Source: JAATFS01 sp037145635 (GTDB taxonomy: Bacteria > Pseudomonadota > Gammaproteobacteria > Xanthomonadales > Xanthomonadaceae). From it: a stretch of 64,000 bases of DNA. The DNA lies in the NCBI GenBank assembly GCA_037145635.1, contig JBBCXB010000003.1, forward strand, positions 372,001-436,000, written 5' to 3'. Below are positions 43,282 through 51,451 of this stretch, in pieces. Positions within the stretch are counted from its first letter, which is position 1. The number at the start of each line of letters is the position of its first letter. A model generated the notes under the pieces. It made no database searches and had not been told where the DNA came from. It saw nothing but the letters and a program-made list of their open reading frames with translations. Made by a program: the position numbers and the translations under genes.

Positions 43282-44463
43282 ATGAAACGCATCGCGATCG
43301 TCGAGCGCGGCGACTGGCGCGCCCAGGCCGCCGAATGCGGCTTCCGCTTCCACACCTTCGGCGGCGAGCGCTACTGGGACGAGCGGGCGTATTACGCGTT
43401 CACGCTGCGCCAGATCGAGCGTGACCTCGAGGACCCGACCGCCGAGCTGCACCAGATGGCGCTGGGCCTGGTCGACGAGATCGTCGCCAGCGAGGCGCTG
43501 ATGCAGCGGCTGGCGATCCCGCCGGCGTTCCGCGACTGGATCGCCGAGAGCTGGCGCCGGCGCGAGCCCCACCTGTACGGCCGGCTGGACTTCGCCTACG
43601 ACGGCCAGGGGCCGGCCAAGCTGTACGAGCTCAACTACGACACCCCTACCTCGCTGTTCGAGGCGGCCTTCTTCCAGTGGCAGTGGCTGGAGGACCAGCG
43701 CGCGCAGGGCCGGCTGGCGCGCGACGCCGACCAGTTCAACTCGATCCACGAGACGCTGGTGGAGCGCTTCGGCGAGCTGGCCGCGCGGCTGCCGCCGCCG
43801 CTGTACTTCGCGGCGGTGCGCGAGTCCGAGGAGGACCAGGGCACGGTGGCCTACCTGCGCGACTGCGCGGCCCAGGCCGGGCTGTACGGCGAGGCGATCG
43901 CGATCGAGGACATCGGCCTGTCCGAGGACGGGCGCTTCACCGACCTGGACGATGCGGTGATCGGCTCGCTGTTCAAGCTGTATCCGCTGGAGGACCTGTT
44001 CGGCGAGTCGTTCGGGCAGGCGCTGCCCGGCTCGGGCCTGCAGTTGCTGGAGCCGCCGTGGAAGGCGCTGCTCAGCAACAAGGGCGTGCTGCCGCTGCTG
44101 TGGGAGCGCCACCGCGGCCATCCCAACCTGCTGCCGGCCGCGTTCGACGACGGCGGCGCGCTGCCGCCGGGCTGGGTGCGCAAGCCGCTGCATTCGCGCG
44201 AGGGCGCCAACATCAGCTTGCACCTGGCCGACGGCACCCGCCTCGACAGCGACGGGCCCTACCAGGGGCCGTGCATCCGCCAGCAGGCGCATCCGCTGCC
44301 GCTGTTCGACGGGCGCTACCCGATGGTGGGCAGCTGGGTGGTCGGCGACCGCGCCTGCGGCATCGGCATCCGCGAGGACGCCAGCCCGATCACCCGCGAC
44401 AGCGCGTGCTTCGTGCCGCACGCCATCGTCGAGCCGGGCGCGTCCGGCGTGCTGTACGCCTGA
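43282..44463 (+). CDS. ygiC: YgiC-like ATP-grasp enzyme of the glutathionylspermidine-synthase family
   Basis: A 393-residue ATP-grasp ligase. It matches the synthetase domain of GspS: LYELNYDTPTSLFEAAFFQW with the nucleotide/metal residues, LKLLYP-like FKLYPLEDLF, PPWKALLSNKGVLPLLWE, and the final block MVGSWVVGDRACGIGIRED. It lacks the amidase half. YgiC homologues are not shown to make glutathionylspermidine; the product may be a peptide conjugate acting on the envelope. It follows ygiB by 166 bp on the same strand. Confidence 0.9.
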   Translation: MKRIAIVERGDWRAQAAECGFRFHTFGGERYWDERAYYAFTLRQIERDLEDPTAELHQMALGLVDEIVASEALMQRLAIPPAFRDWIAESWRRREPHLYGRLDFAYDGQGPAKLYELNYDTPTSLFEAAFFQWQWLEDQRAQGRLARDADQFNSIHETLVERFGELAARLPPPLYFAAVRESEEDQGTVAYLRDCAAQAGLYGEAIAIEDIGLSEDGRFTDLDDAVIGSLFKLYPLEDLFGESFGQALPGSGLQLLEPPWKALLSNKGVLPLLWERHRGHPNLLPAAFDDGGALPPGWVRKPLHSREGANISLHLADGTRLDSDGPYQGPCIRQQAHPLPLFDGRYPMVGSWVVGDRACGIGIREDASPITRDSACFVPHAIVEPGASGVLYA

Positions 44464-44465
44464 CC

Positions 44466-45161
44466 GTGGGCGTCCGCGGCGATCGCGGTGCGGCGTCCTC
44501 CGGGCCGCACCGGCACCATGACGACGGCCGGACGCTGGCGGCCTTCGCCGGACAGGTGGCGGTGCACTGTTCGCGTTGCCAGGCACCCGGCTGGGTGCTG
44601 GCGCGCTGGCAGCCCTACCGCTGGCAGGCGCTGTTCCGTTGCGGGCGCTGCGCGCACCGGCACGCCGGCGACGACTGGGCCGGCGCGCGCCTGTACAGCG
44701 GACACCGCGCCTGCGGCGGCTGCGGTCGCAAGTGGGTGGCCGCCAGCAGGCGCTGCGATGCGCCGCCCGCGGTGCCGCCGACAACGCTGGAGGGGCAGTG
44801 CCGCCGTTGCGGCTGGCGCGGGCCGGTCCCGGTCGAGGGGCGCCGGCTGCATGACGCGGCCGCGGTCGACCCGCACTTCGGGCTGGCGCTGGTGCTGCAG
44901 GCCGGTACCCGGGCGGGTCCGGTCTGGGCCTACAACGCCGAGCACCTGCAGACGCTGGCGGACTTCGCCGCAGCGCCGTTGCGCGAGCGCGGCCCGTGCT
45001 TCAACCGCTCGCTGTTCTCGCGCCTGCCGACCTGGATGAAGCTGGCGCGGCACCGCGTGCTGTTGCAGCGCACGGTGGCGCGGCTGCAGCAGCGGCTGTC
45101 CACGCTGCCGGCGTGCCCGCCGATGCCGGACGCCGTGCAGCCGCCGTCCGCGCCGGACTAG
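44466..45161 (+). CDS. zinc-ribbon protein of unknown function
   Basis: A protein of up to 231 residues that starts at a GTG 2 bp after ygiC; later starts are possible because the first 35 residues are poorly ordered. The middle has several CxxC knuckles: HCSRCQAP, RCGRCAHRH, ACGGCGRKW and QCRRCGWRG. A helical segment follows (VWAYNAEHLQTLADF, then LPTWMKLARHRVLLQRTVARL). The arrangement of four knuckles suggests two structural zinc ribbons. Tight spacing to ygiC suggests co-transcription. No family name recognised. Confidence 0.65.
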   Translation: MGVRGDRGAASSGPHRHHDDGRTLAAFAGQVAVHCSRCQAPGWVLARWQPYRWQALFRCGRCAHRHAGDDWAGARLYSGHRACGGCGRKWVAASRRCDAPPAVPPTTLEGQCRRCGWRGPVPVEGRRLHDAAAVDPHFGLALVLQAGTRAGPVWAYNAEHLQTLADFAAAPLRERGPCFNRSLFSRLPTWMKLARHRVLLQRTVARLQQRLSTLPACPPMPDAVQPPSAPD

Positions 45162-45186
45162 CCGCCCGGCGCTTACACTGCCCCCG

Positions 45187-45453
45187 GTGGACACCTGCCT
45201 TTCCTGCCGCCGCGGCTGCGCCGCCTGCTGCATCGCGCCGTCGATCCATTCGCCGATCCCCGGCATGCCGCACGGCAAGCCGGCCGGCGTGCCGTGCGTG
45301 CAACTGGCCGACGACGGCCGCTGCCGGATCTTCGGCCGGCCCGAGCGGCCGGCGTTCTGTGGCCGGCTGCAGCCGGCGGCGGACATGTGCGGCGAGTCGC
45401 GCGAGCACGCGTTGCAGCTGCTCGCGGCGCTGGAGGCGGCGACCGCGCCCTAG
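45187..45453 (+). CDS. YkgJ-family cysteine-cluster protein
   Basis: An 88-residue protein starting with GTG. CLSCRRGCAACC near the start, the PSIHSPIPGMPHGKPAGVPC segment and FCGRLQP are the features of the short YkgJ family, predicted to bind iron-sulfur or zinc. Role unknown. A TTACACT box about 10 bases upstream could be a -10. It follows the zinc-ribbon gene by 25 bp and converges with the broken DUF2167 gene. Confidence 0.85.
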   Translation: MDTCLSCRRGCAACCIAPSIHSPIPGMPHGKPAGVPCVQLADDGRCRIFGRPERPAFCGRLQPAADMCGESREHALQLLAALEAATAP

Positions 45454-45460
45454 CGCGGCC

Positions 45461-46542
45461 TCAGCGCACCGTACCGCCCGGCTTGGCGCGGCCGCCGAAC
45501 AGCTTGCGCACGCTGCCGGCCGCGGCGACCAGCGCGACCACGATCAGCTTCCAGAACTTGGCCAGCAGCAGCCCGAGCTTGGTGAACAGGCCGGCCTTGG
45601 CGGCCAGGCCGCCGCCGATCAGGCTGGCCAGCCCGTAGCTGGCGATCTTGTCGGTGGACCGGTCGTGGTCGGCATAGCGCGCGCCCCGGTCGAACTCGGT
45701 CATCGGCAGCAGCTGCTGCATGCCGGTGCGCACCTGCGCCAGGTCCTTCATGCCGGCCACCGCGTTGAGGCTCAGGTAGCCGCTGCGGCCGAGCACGCGG
45801 ATGTCGTAGTTGAGGGTATGCCCGGGCTCGCCGTCGAAGCGCAGCTCCTTGGCCCAGTACAGCTTCTTGCTGCCGATGTCGTAGCGCGGCGGCACCGCCC
45901 AGCCCAGCAGGTCGACGCTGCCGTAGCCCTGCTCGCGTCGCTGCGCGTTTTCCTCGGCGGTGCCCCGCTGCAGGTCCTTGAGCAGGTCGGCGTAGTCGAT
46001 CCTGGACGCGTCCTCGTCGGAGACGTAGCCGTCGTCGGCATACGTCACCACCACCGCCCAGCTGCCGGCCTGGTCGAGCGCGGGTTGGCGCGGCACGATC
46101 AGGCCCAGGACGCTCGCGTCCGGCGGGTTGCCCCAGTACGACTCGAGCACGCGGCGGGCGTCGGCCTGGCCGAGATAGCGGAACTGGCGGTCTCGTCGGA
46201 GACGTAGCCGTCGTCGGCATACGTCACCACCACCGCCCAGCTGCCGGCCTGGTCGAGCGCGGGTTGGCGCGGCACGATCAGGCCCAGGACGCTCGCGTCC
46301 GGCGGGTTGCCCCAGTACGACTCGAGCACGCGGCGGGCGTCGGCCTGGCCGAGATAGCGGAACTGGCGGTCGAGGTCGAAGTGCGCCTTCGCCTGCGGCA
46401 CCTCGACGTGGCCGTCCTGGAAGTGCAGCGAGGCGACGAACTGCGCCCGGGTCTGGCCCTCGTCGGCCGCCGCCGCCGCGGCGAACGCGCAGGCGAGCAG
46501 GCCGGCGGCGAGCAGGCCGCGGAGCGATCGGGCGTGGTGCAT
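45461..46542 (-). pseudogene. DUF2167 membrane protein gene, frameshifted by a 179-bp tandem duplication
   Basis: The gene starts at ATG 46542 with a Sec signal peptide (MHHARSLRGLLAAGLLAC). It reads QFRYLGQADARRVLESYWGN in frame through VVVTYADDGYVSDE, then hits the second copy of a 179-bp direct repeat in another frame and stops at 46099 after 147 codons. The second frame, open from inside the first copy, carries the rest: DASRIDYADLLKDLQ, GLIVPRQ again, and the C-terminal membrane helix (GLLLAKFWKLIVVALVAAAG) to 45461. Removing one repeat restores a normal DUF2167 protein of about 300 residues. Either a recent disabling duplication or an assembly artefact. Confidence 0.85.
46013..46371. 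repeat. perfect 179-bp tandem duplication
   Basis: Bases from 46013 to 46191 are repeated without a mismatch from 46192 to 46370, inside the DUF2167 gene. The period of 179 is not a multiple of three, hence the frameshift. Only one base of shared sequence is seen at the junction. Identity implies a very recent event. Confidence 0.92.
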
Positions 46543-46628
46543 ATCGTCGAATCCATGCGAGCGGCGTCCCCACGCCGAGGCGCGTATGTTCGCGCAACCG
46601 ACCGCTGCGCGGCAATCCGCCGGGCGCG

Positions 46629-47168
46629 TCAGTCGGCCAGGCCGAGGTAGCGGTTCTTCAGCCGCACGTAGTGCTGGGCGGAGTAGTGCAGGCTCTCGAT
46701 CTCCTTGTCGCTGAGCTTGCGGGCCAGGCGCGCCGGATTGCCCAGCCACAGCTCGCCCTCGCCGACGCTGCGGCCGGGGCCCACCACCGCGCCGGCACCG
46801 ACGAAGCCGTACTTCCTGACCGTGGCGCCGTCGAGGATGCACGCGCCCATGCCGATCAGGCACAGGTCCTCGATGGTGCAGGCGTGGATGATGGTGCCGT
46901 GGCCGACGGTGACGTCCTCGCCGATCAGGGTGGGGTAGCCGCCGCGGTTGTACGGGCTGTGGTGGCTGACATGGATGATGGTGCCGTCCTGGAGGTTGCT
47001 GCGCGCACCGACGTGCACGTGGTTGACGTCGCCGCGGATGACCGTGCCCGGCCACACCGAGACGTCGTCGCCGAGCACCACGTCGCCGATGACGGTGCAG
47101 GCCGGATCGACGTAGACGTCGCGCCCCAGCCGAGGGGTCTTGTCGAGGAACGGGCGGATCGGGTTCAC
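46629..47168 (-). CDS. gamma-carbonic-anhydrase-family left-handed beta-helix protein
   Basis: A 179-residue hexapeptide-repeat protein starting with GTG 47168 behind a GGAG site. It has the family plan: repeated turns such as VVLGDDVSVWPGTVIRGDVN, metal-site histidines in HVSHHSPYN and VGHGTIIHACTIEDLCLIGMGA, and a C-terminal helix (IESLHYSAQHYVRLKNRYLG). Members are trimers; some are carbonic anhydrases, others (YrdA, PaaY) act on CoA thioesters or are uncharacterised. Its start faces the aromatic-acid island across a 460-bp spacer. Confidence 0.9.
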   Translation of the reverse strand: MNPIRPFLDKTPRLGRDVYVDPACTVIGDVVLGDDVSVWPGTVIRGDVNHVHVGARSNLQDGTIIHVSHHSPYNRGGYPTLIGEDVTVGHGTIIHACTIEDLCLIGMGACILDGATVRKYGFVGAGAVVGPGRSVGEGELWLGNPARLARKLSDKEIESLHYSAQHYVRLKNRYLGLAD

Positions 47169-47460
47169 GGGGGGACTCCAGCGGATGACGGGACCGACGC
47201 CGGCGAGCGTCGCCGCCGATGATAGCGCCAGCGCCGGCGGCGCCCGCGTGCATCCGGTCGGCGGTTCGCGCGGCCGACGCGCTGATGCGCGGCCACGCGG
47301 GCGGCTGCCTGCGCCGGTGTTCCCGGTCGGCCGCCCGGCCCACGAGGGCGTTCCGGAGGGGCGACGCGTGCGAGTTCCATGGGCATGGCCCCACGCTACG
47401 GTGGCTTGTTCGGCCACCGCCTCGGGCGGTATGTTCGATAAACGCACAATACATCGATAT

Positions 47461-47484
47461 TCGCACTTGAATGGTGCAGTGCGA
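47461..47484. promoter_or_regulatory. inverted repeat in the promoter region of the qui-like operon
   Basis: TCGCACT and AGTGCGA flank a 10-base spacer in the only AT-rich part (47430-47500) of the spacer before the beta-helix gene. It is a good candidate operator for the catabolic operon that starts at 47627. The binding protein is unknown. The rest of 47169-47626 has no gene. Confidence 0.5.
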
Positions 47485-47626
47485 TAAAACTAGCGTGGCT
47501 CCCGTTCCAGCGCTCCATTCCTGGCGTGGCGAGGGCGGCACTCCGGTGCCGACGTCGGGCAGGGAAGGACCGCCGGGCGTGCGCGCCGCAGGTCGGCGCT
47601 GGTGAAGGTCCTTGCGGAGAGGTGTC

Positions 47627-49135
47627 ATGCGTCGTGTGCTTTCCGGTTGTGCGCTGCTGGCCGCGTCGGCGTTGCCTGTGTGCGGCTCCGCCTACCAGGC
47701 CGAGCCGGTCCCGGAGGCGTTGAGTGTGCTGACCGTGGACCGCTATGCCGACGACACCGCGCCGGGTTCGTTGCGCTGGGCCATCGCCACCGCCAACCGC
47801 GCGCCGGGCCGCCATCGCATCGAGATCGCCGCGGTCGGCCGGCCGCCGTACGTGATCCGGCCGGCCTCGCCGCTGCCCGAGATCCGGGGGCCGGTGCAGA
47901 TCGTCGGCACCGCGCGCGGCGTCGACGGGCAGTACGTGGCCATCGACGGTTCGGCATACGTGCGCGGACAGGGCACCGACGCCTGCCCGGGCGCGGAGCC
48001 GGGCCAGTCCGGCACCAACGTGCGCACCACCACGCTGCCGGGCCTGGTGCTGCGCGATACCCGGGGCGTGGAGCTGACCGGCCTGGAGATCCGCAACTTT
48101 TGCATCGGCGTACTGATCAACCGCGCCAGCGACAACGAGCTGCACGACAACCGCATCGTCGCCAACAAGGGCGGCGCCGGGGTGATGCTGACCGGCGACG
48201 ACGGCAGCGGCCAGTCCACCGCCACCACTACCGTGCACAACCGCATCGTGCGCAACGAGTTCGTCGACAACGGCGACGGCCTCGAGCTCACCCGTGGCGC
48301 GGCCTGGAACCTGGTGGCCGACAACCTGTTCCGCTCCACCGACGCCAACCCGGAGCCCTCGCAGGGCATCGAGATCCTGTGGGGCAACGACAACAGCGTC
48401 GTGCGCAACCGCTTCGAGGACTACTCCGACGGCCTGCAGATCAACTGGGGCAACCGCAACACCATCGCCGCCAACACCTTCACCGGCAACTCGATCGGCA
48501 TCAGCGTCAGCGGCCGCGGCAACGTGATCGACGGCAACACGCTCACCGGCAACGGCATCGGCATCGCGGTGCGGCCGCAGCCGCGCAGCGAGGCCAACCG
48601 CTTCAGCGCCAACCTGCTGTACCGCAACGGGCTGAAGATCGAGCGCTGCCAGGCCGGCGGGGCCTGCGTGCCGGGACAGCGGCGCGGCGCGATCGTGTTC
48701 GGCGTGCCCGGCCTGGAGCACGCCGGCTTCGTCGGCTCGCGCGGGCTCGGCGTCGATGCGAACCCGGCGCGACGGGCCCGCATCTGCGCCGCCGGCGCGT
48801 CCGGCGACTGCCAGCCGGCCCCCAACCATGGCCAGGCGCCGCCGCGCCTGGTGGCAGTGGACGAGCGCGAGGGCCGGCGTGAGCTGCAGGGCGAGTTCGT
48901 CGGCACGCCGGGCAGCCGCTACACGGTGGAGGTGTTCGGCAACCGCGAACCCGGCGGCGACGAGGCCGAGCGCTACCTCGGCCGCCTCGATGCGGCCGTG
49001 GACGGGCGCGGGCGCGGACATTTCCGCTACCGGCTGGAGCGCGACGCCGACGACCTGGCCACGCTCACCGCCACCGTCACCGACGCCGACGGCGCGACCT
49101 CGCCGCTGAGCGCGCCGCTCGCGCTGGAGCCCTGA
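47627..49135 (+). CDS. quiC: exported right-handed beta-helix protein, probable 3-dehydroshikimate dehydratase
   Basis: A 502-residue protein with a Sec signal peptide (MRRVLSGCALLAASALPVCG) and a GGAGAGG ribosome site. The body is a parallel beta-helix: repeated N-x-I/V-x-x-N turns (VHNRIVRNEFVDNGDGLEL, then NRNTIAANTFTGNSIGISV). The C-terminal 100 residues are a beta-sandwich. Periplasmic dehydroshikimate dehydratases of the Acinetobacter QuiC type share this fold. The next genes, a porin and an exported dehydroquinase, are exactly the qui partners, so it probably turns 3-dehydroshikimate into protocatechuate. By sequence alone it could be another carbohydrate lyase-like protein. Confidence 0.65.
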   Translation: MRRVLSGCALLAASALPVCGSAYQAEPVPEALSVLTVDRYADDTAPGSLRWAIATANRAPGRHRIEIAAVGRPPYVIRPASPLPEIRGPVQIVGTARGVDGQYVAIDGSAYVRGQGTDACPGAEPGQSGTNVRTTTLPGLVLRDTRGVELTGLEIRNFCIGVLINRASDNELHDNRIVANKGGAGVMLTGDDGSGQSTATTTVHNRIVRNEFVDNGDGLELTRGAAWNLVADNLFRSTDANPEPSQGIEILWGNDNSVVRNRFEDYSDGLQINWGNRNTIAANTFTGNSIGISVSGRGNVIDGNTLTGNGIGIAVRPQPRSEANRFSANLLYRNGLKIERCQAGGACVPGQRRGAIVFGVPGLEHAGFVGSRGLGVDANPARRARICAAGASGDCQPAPNHGQAPPRLVAVDEREGRRELQGEFVGTPGSRYTVEVFGNREPGGDEAERYLGRLDAAVDGRGRGHFRYRLERDADDLATLTATVTDADGATSPLSAPLALEP

Positions 49136-49136
49136 G

Positions 49137-50459
49137 ATGCGCACGCCGGACCTCGTTGCCTCGTCGCCCACCTGGGGCCGCCGCCTGCGCGGGCCCGCCG
49201 CGCTGGCCCTGCTCGCGCTGGCGCCGGCGGTCGCCGCGCAGACCGCCGCTGCCGGCACCGAGACCCTCACCGGCGACTGGGGCGGCACCCGCCGCGCCTG
49301 GTCCGAGCGCGGCATCGTGCTGCGCGGCGACTACGTCAGCGAGACCCTGGGCGTGGTCGACGGCGGCTACGGCCGCCACCGCGCGCGCTACACCCAGCAG
49401 CTGCGCGTCGGCGTGGACCTGGACATGGCCCGGCTCGCCGGCTGGGAGGGCGGCACCTTCCGCTTCACGCTCAACGACCGCCGCGGCCGCAGCACCTCCA
49501 CCGACCTGGTCGGCAACCGCTTCCCGATCCAGGAGGCCTATGGCGGGCAGTACACGCGGCTGAGCGAGCTCAGCTACGACCGCAGCTTCAACGGCGGCGC
49601 CTCGTACCTCAAGCTCGGCTACTACGCCATGGGCAACCAGTTCGCCTCGCACACGCTGCTGACGAACTTCGTCAACGCGGCGTTCTGCGCGCACCCGCTG
49701 GCGTTCATGGCCAACAGCGGCTGGTACAACTACCCGGCCGCGCGCTGGGGCGTGGAGGGCGCGCAGCAGTTGGCGCCCGCCTTCAACGTGCGCGTGGGCT
49801 GGTTCCAGGTCAATCCGCGGCTGGGGTTCGCCGCGCGCGACACCTACGCGTTCCGCCCGTTCGCCTCCGGCACCACCGGTTCGCTGTTTCCGCTCGAGGC
49901 GACCTGGAAGCCGGGCGGCGGCGGCCGCCATCCCGGCGTCTACAAGTTCGGCGGCTACTACGACAGCTCGCGGGTGGCCAGCAAGGGGCTCGACCCCAGC
50001 CCCACCACCGGGCGCCATGGCGCCTACGTGCTGGCCGAGCAGAAGCTCTACGCGCCGGGCGGCGACCGCGACCGCGGCCTGACCGCGTTCGCGCAGTACA
50101 TGGTGTCCGACCACGCCACCGCGCAGATCACCCGCTGGTATGCGCTCGGCGGCGTCTACCAGGGCATCGGCCGGCGCGACCACGACCGCATCGCGCTGGG
50201 CTACGTGGGGGCGGACCTCAATCGCCGGCTGCTGGATGCGCGCCGCGCCACGCTGGACGATGCCGGCGTGCCGGCCGATTCGCCGCTGTTCGCGCTCACC
50301 GGGGCCGAGGAGCTGTTCGAGCTGTCCTACAGCGTGCAGGTCAACCCGTGGCTGATGATCCGCCCGGATGTGCAGTACATCGTCAATCCCGGCACCTTCG
50401 CCTACGCCCGCACCGACAACGCGCTGGCCGTCGGCGTGCAGGCCAAGGTGACCTTCTGA
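49137..50459 (+). CDS. OprB-type porin (QuiX-like position)
   Basis: A 440-residue outer-membrane porin starting 2 bp after the beta-helix gene. The signal peptide ends near APAVAAQ (residue 36). LTGDWGGTRRAWSERGIVLRGDY is the opening of carbohydrate-selective OprB porins, and the barrel ends VGVQAKVTF with the C-terminal Phe. In Acinetobacter the porin gene quiX sits with quiB and quiC, so it probably admits quinate or shikimate. Sugar uptake is the alternative. Confidence 0.85.
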   Translation: MRTPDLVASSPTWGRRLRGPAALALLALAPAVAAQTAAAGTETLTGDWGGTRRAWSERGIVLRGDYVSETLGVVDGGYGRHRARYTQQLRVGVDLDMARLAGWEGGTFRFTLNDRRGRSTSTDLVGNRFPIQEAYGGQYTRLSELSYDRSFNGGASYLKLGYYAMGNQFASHTLLTNFVNAAFCAHPLAFMANSGWYNYPAARWGVEGAQQLAPAFNVRVGWFQVNPRLGFAARDTYAFRPFASGTTGSLFPLEATWKPGGGGRHPGVYKFGGYYDSSRVASKGLDPSPTTGRHGAYVLAEQKLYAPGGDRDRGLTAFAQYMVSDHATAQITRWYALGGVYQGIGRRDHDRIALGYVGADLNRRLLDARRATLDDAGVPADSPLFALTGAEELFELSYSVQVNPWLMIRPDVQYIVNPGTFAYARTDNALAVGVQAKVTF

Positions 50460-50493
50460 TGCCCGCCGCCCCGCTCTCCTCGAGGTATGCCCG

Positions 50494-51387
50494 ATGAAGC
50501 CGCATCCGCCCCGTGTGCCCCTGCTGCTCCTGGTCTGCGTGCTGCTGGCGGCGGTACTGCCGGTGGCTGCCGGCGCCTCCCCGCCGGCAGCCGCGACGGC
50601 GACCGCCGTGCCGCCGGCCCGGGTGCTGCAGGTGCGTGCGGTCGCCATCGGCGCGGGCGCGCCCAAGATCATCGTGCCGATCACCGCCACGCATGCCGAC
50701 GAGGCGCTGGCGCAGGCACGGCGCATCGGCGCCAGTCCGGACGCCGACCTGGCCGAGTGGCGCATCGATTACCTGGACATCGCGCACGATGCGCGCGCGC
50801 TGTCCGCGCTCGGTCCGCAGGTGGCACGGGCGCTGGCGGGCAAGCCGCTGATCCTGACCTTCCGCACCCGCGCCGAGGGCGGCGCCGCGGCGATCGACGA
50901 CGCGGCGTACGGCACGCTCTACGCGGCGCTGCTGCAGGCGCGCTTCGCCGACCTGGTGGACGTGGAGATGTTCCGCGACGAAGGCGTGGTGCGCGACCTG
51001 GTCGCCCGGGCCCACCGCGCCGGTGCGTATGTGGTGATGTCCAGCCACGACTTCCACGCCACCCCGCCCGCGGCCGAGATCGCCGCGCGGCTGCAGCGGC
51101 AGCAGGCGCTGGGCGCGGACGTGCTCAAGATCGCGGTGATGCCGAAGGACTCCGGCGACGTCCTGGCATTGCTGGAGGCCACCTGGCAGCTGCGCCGCCA
51201 CAGCGACCGCCCGCTGCTGACGATGGCGATGGGCCCGCTCGGCGTGGTCTCGCGCCTGTCCGGCGAGACCTTCGGCCAGGCGCTGACCTTCGGCATGCTC
51301 GGCACGGCCTCGGCGCCGGGGCAGGTCGAGGCGGCCCCGCTGCGCCAGGTGCTCGACACCCTGCATCACGCCGCCGCCGGTCCGTGA
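50494..51387 (+). CDS. quiB: exported type I 3-dehydroquinate dehydratase
   Basis: A 297-residue type I dehydroquinase with an N-terminal signal peptide (VPLLLLVCVLLAAVLPVAAGA), unlike biosynthetic AroD, which has none. Active-site residues are visible: Glu in ADLAEWRIDYL, Arg in LTFRTRAEGG, His in VMSSHDFHATP, and the Schiff-base Lys in DVLKIAVMPKD. It dehydrates 3-dehydroquinate to 3-dehydroshikimate. Periplasmic location and the neighbouring porin and beta-helix genes point to quinate/shikimate catabolism rather than aromatic amino-acid synthesis. No quinate dehydrogenase (quiA) is in the window. Confidence 0.85.
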   Translation: MKPHPPRVPLLLLVCVLLAAVLPVAAGASPPAAATATAVPPARVLQVRAVAIGAGAPKIIVPITATHADEALAQARRIGASPDADLAEWRIDYLDIAHDARALSALGPQVARALAGKPLILTFRTRAEGGAAAIDDAAYGTLYAALLQARFADLVDVEMFRDEGVVRDLVARAHRAGAYVVMSSHDFHATPPAAEIAARLQRQQALGADVLKIAVMPKDSGDVLALLEATWQLRRHSDRPLLTMAMGPLGVVSRLSGETFGQALTFGMLGTASAPGQVEAAPLRQVLDTLHHAAAGP

Positions 51388-51451
51388 CCGCCACGCCCGC
51401 CGCTTCCCACGCCGCGCGCGCTGCCGCGCCGCCCCCGCAGGAACCCCGCCC

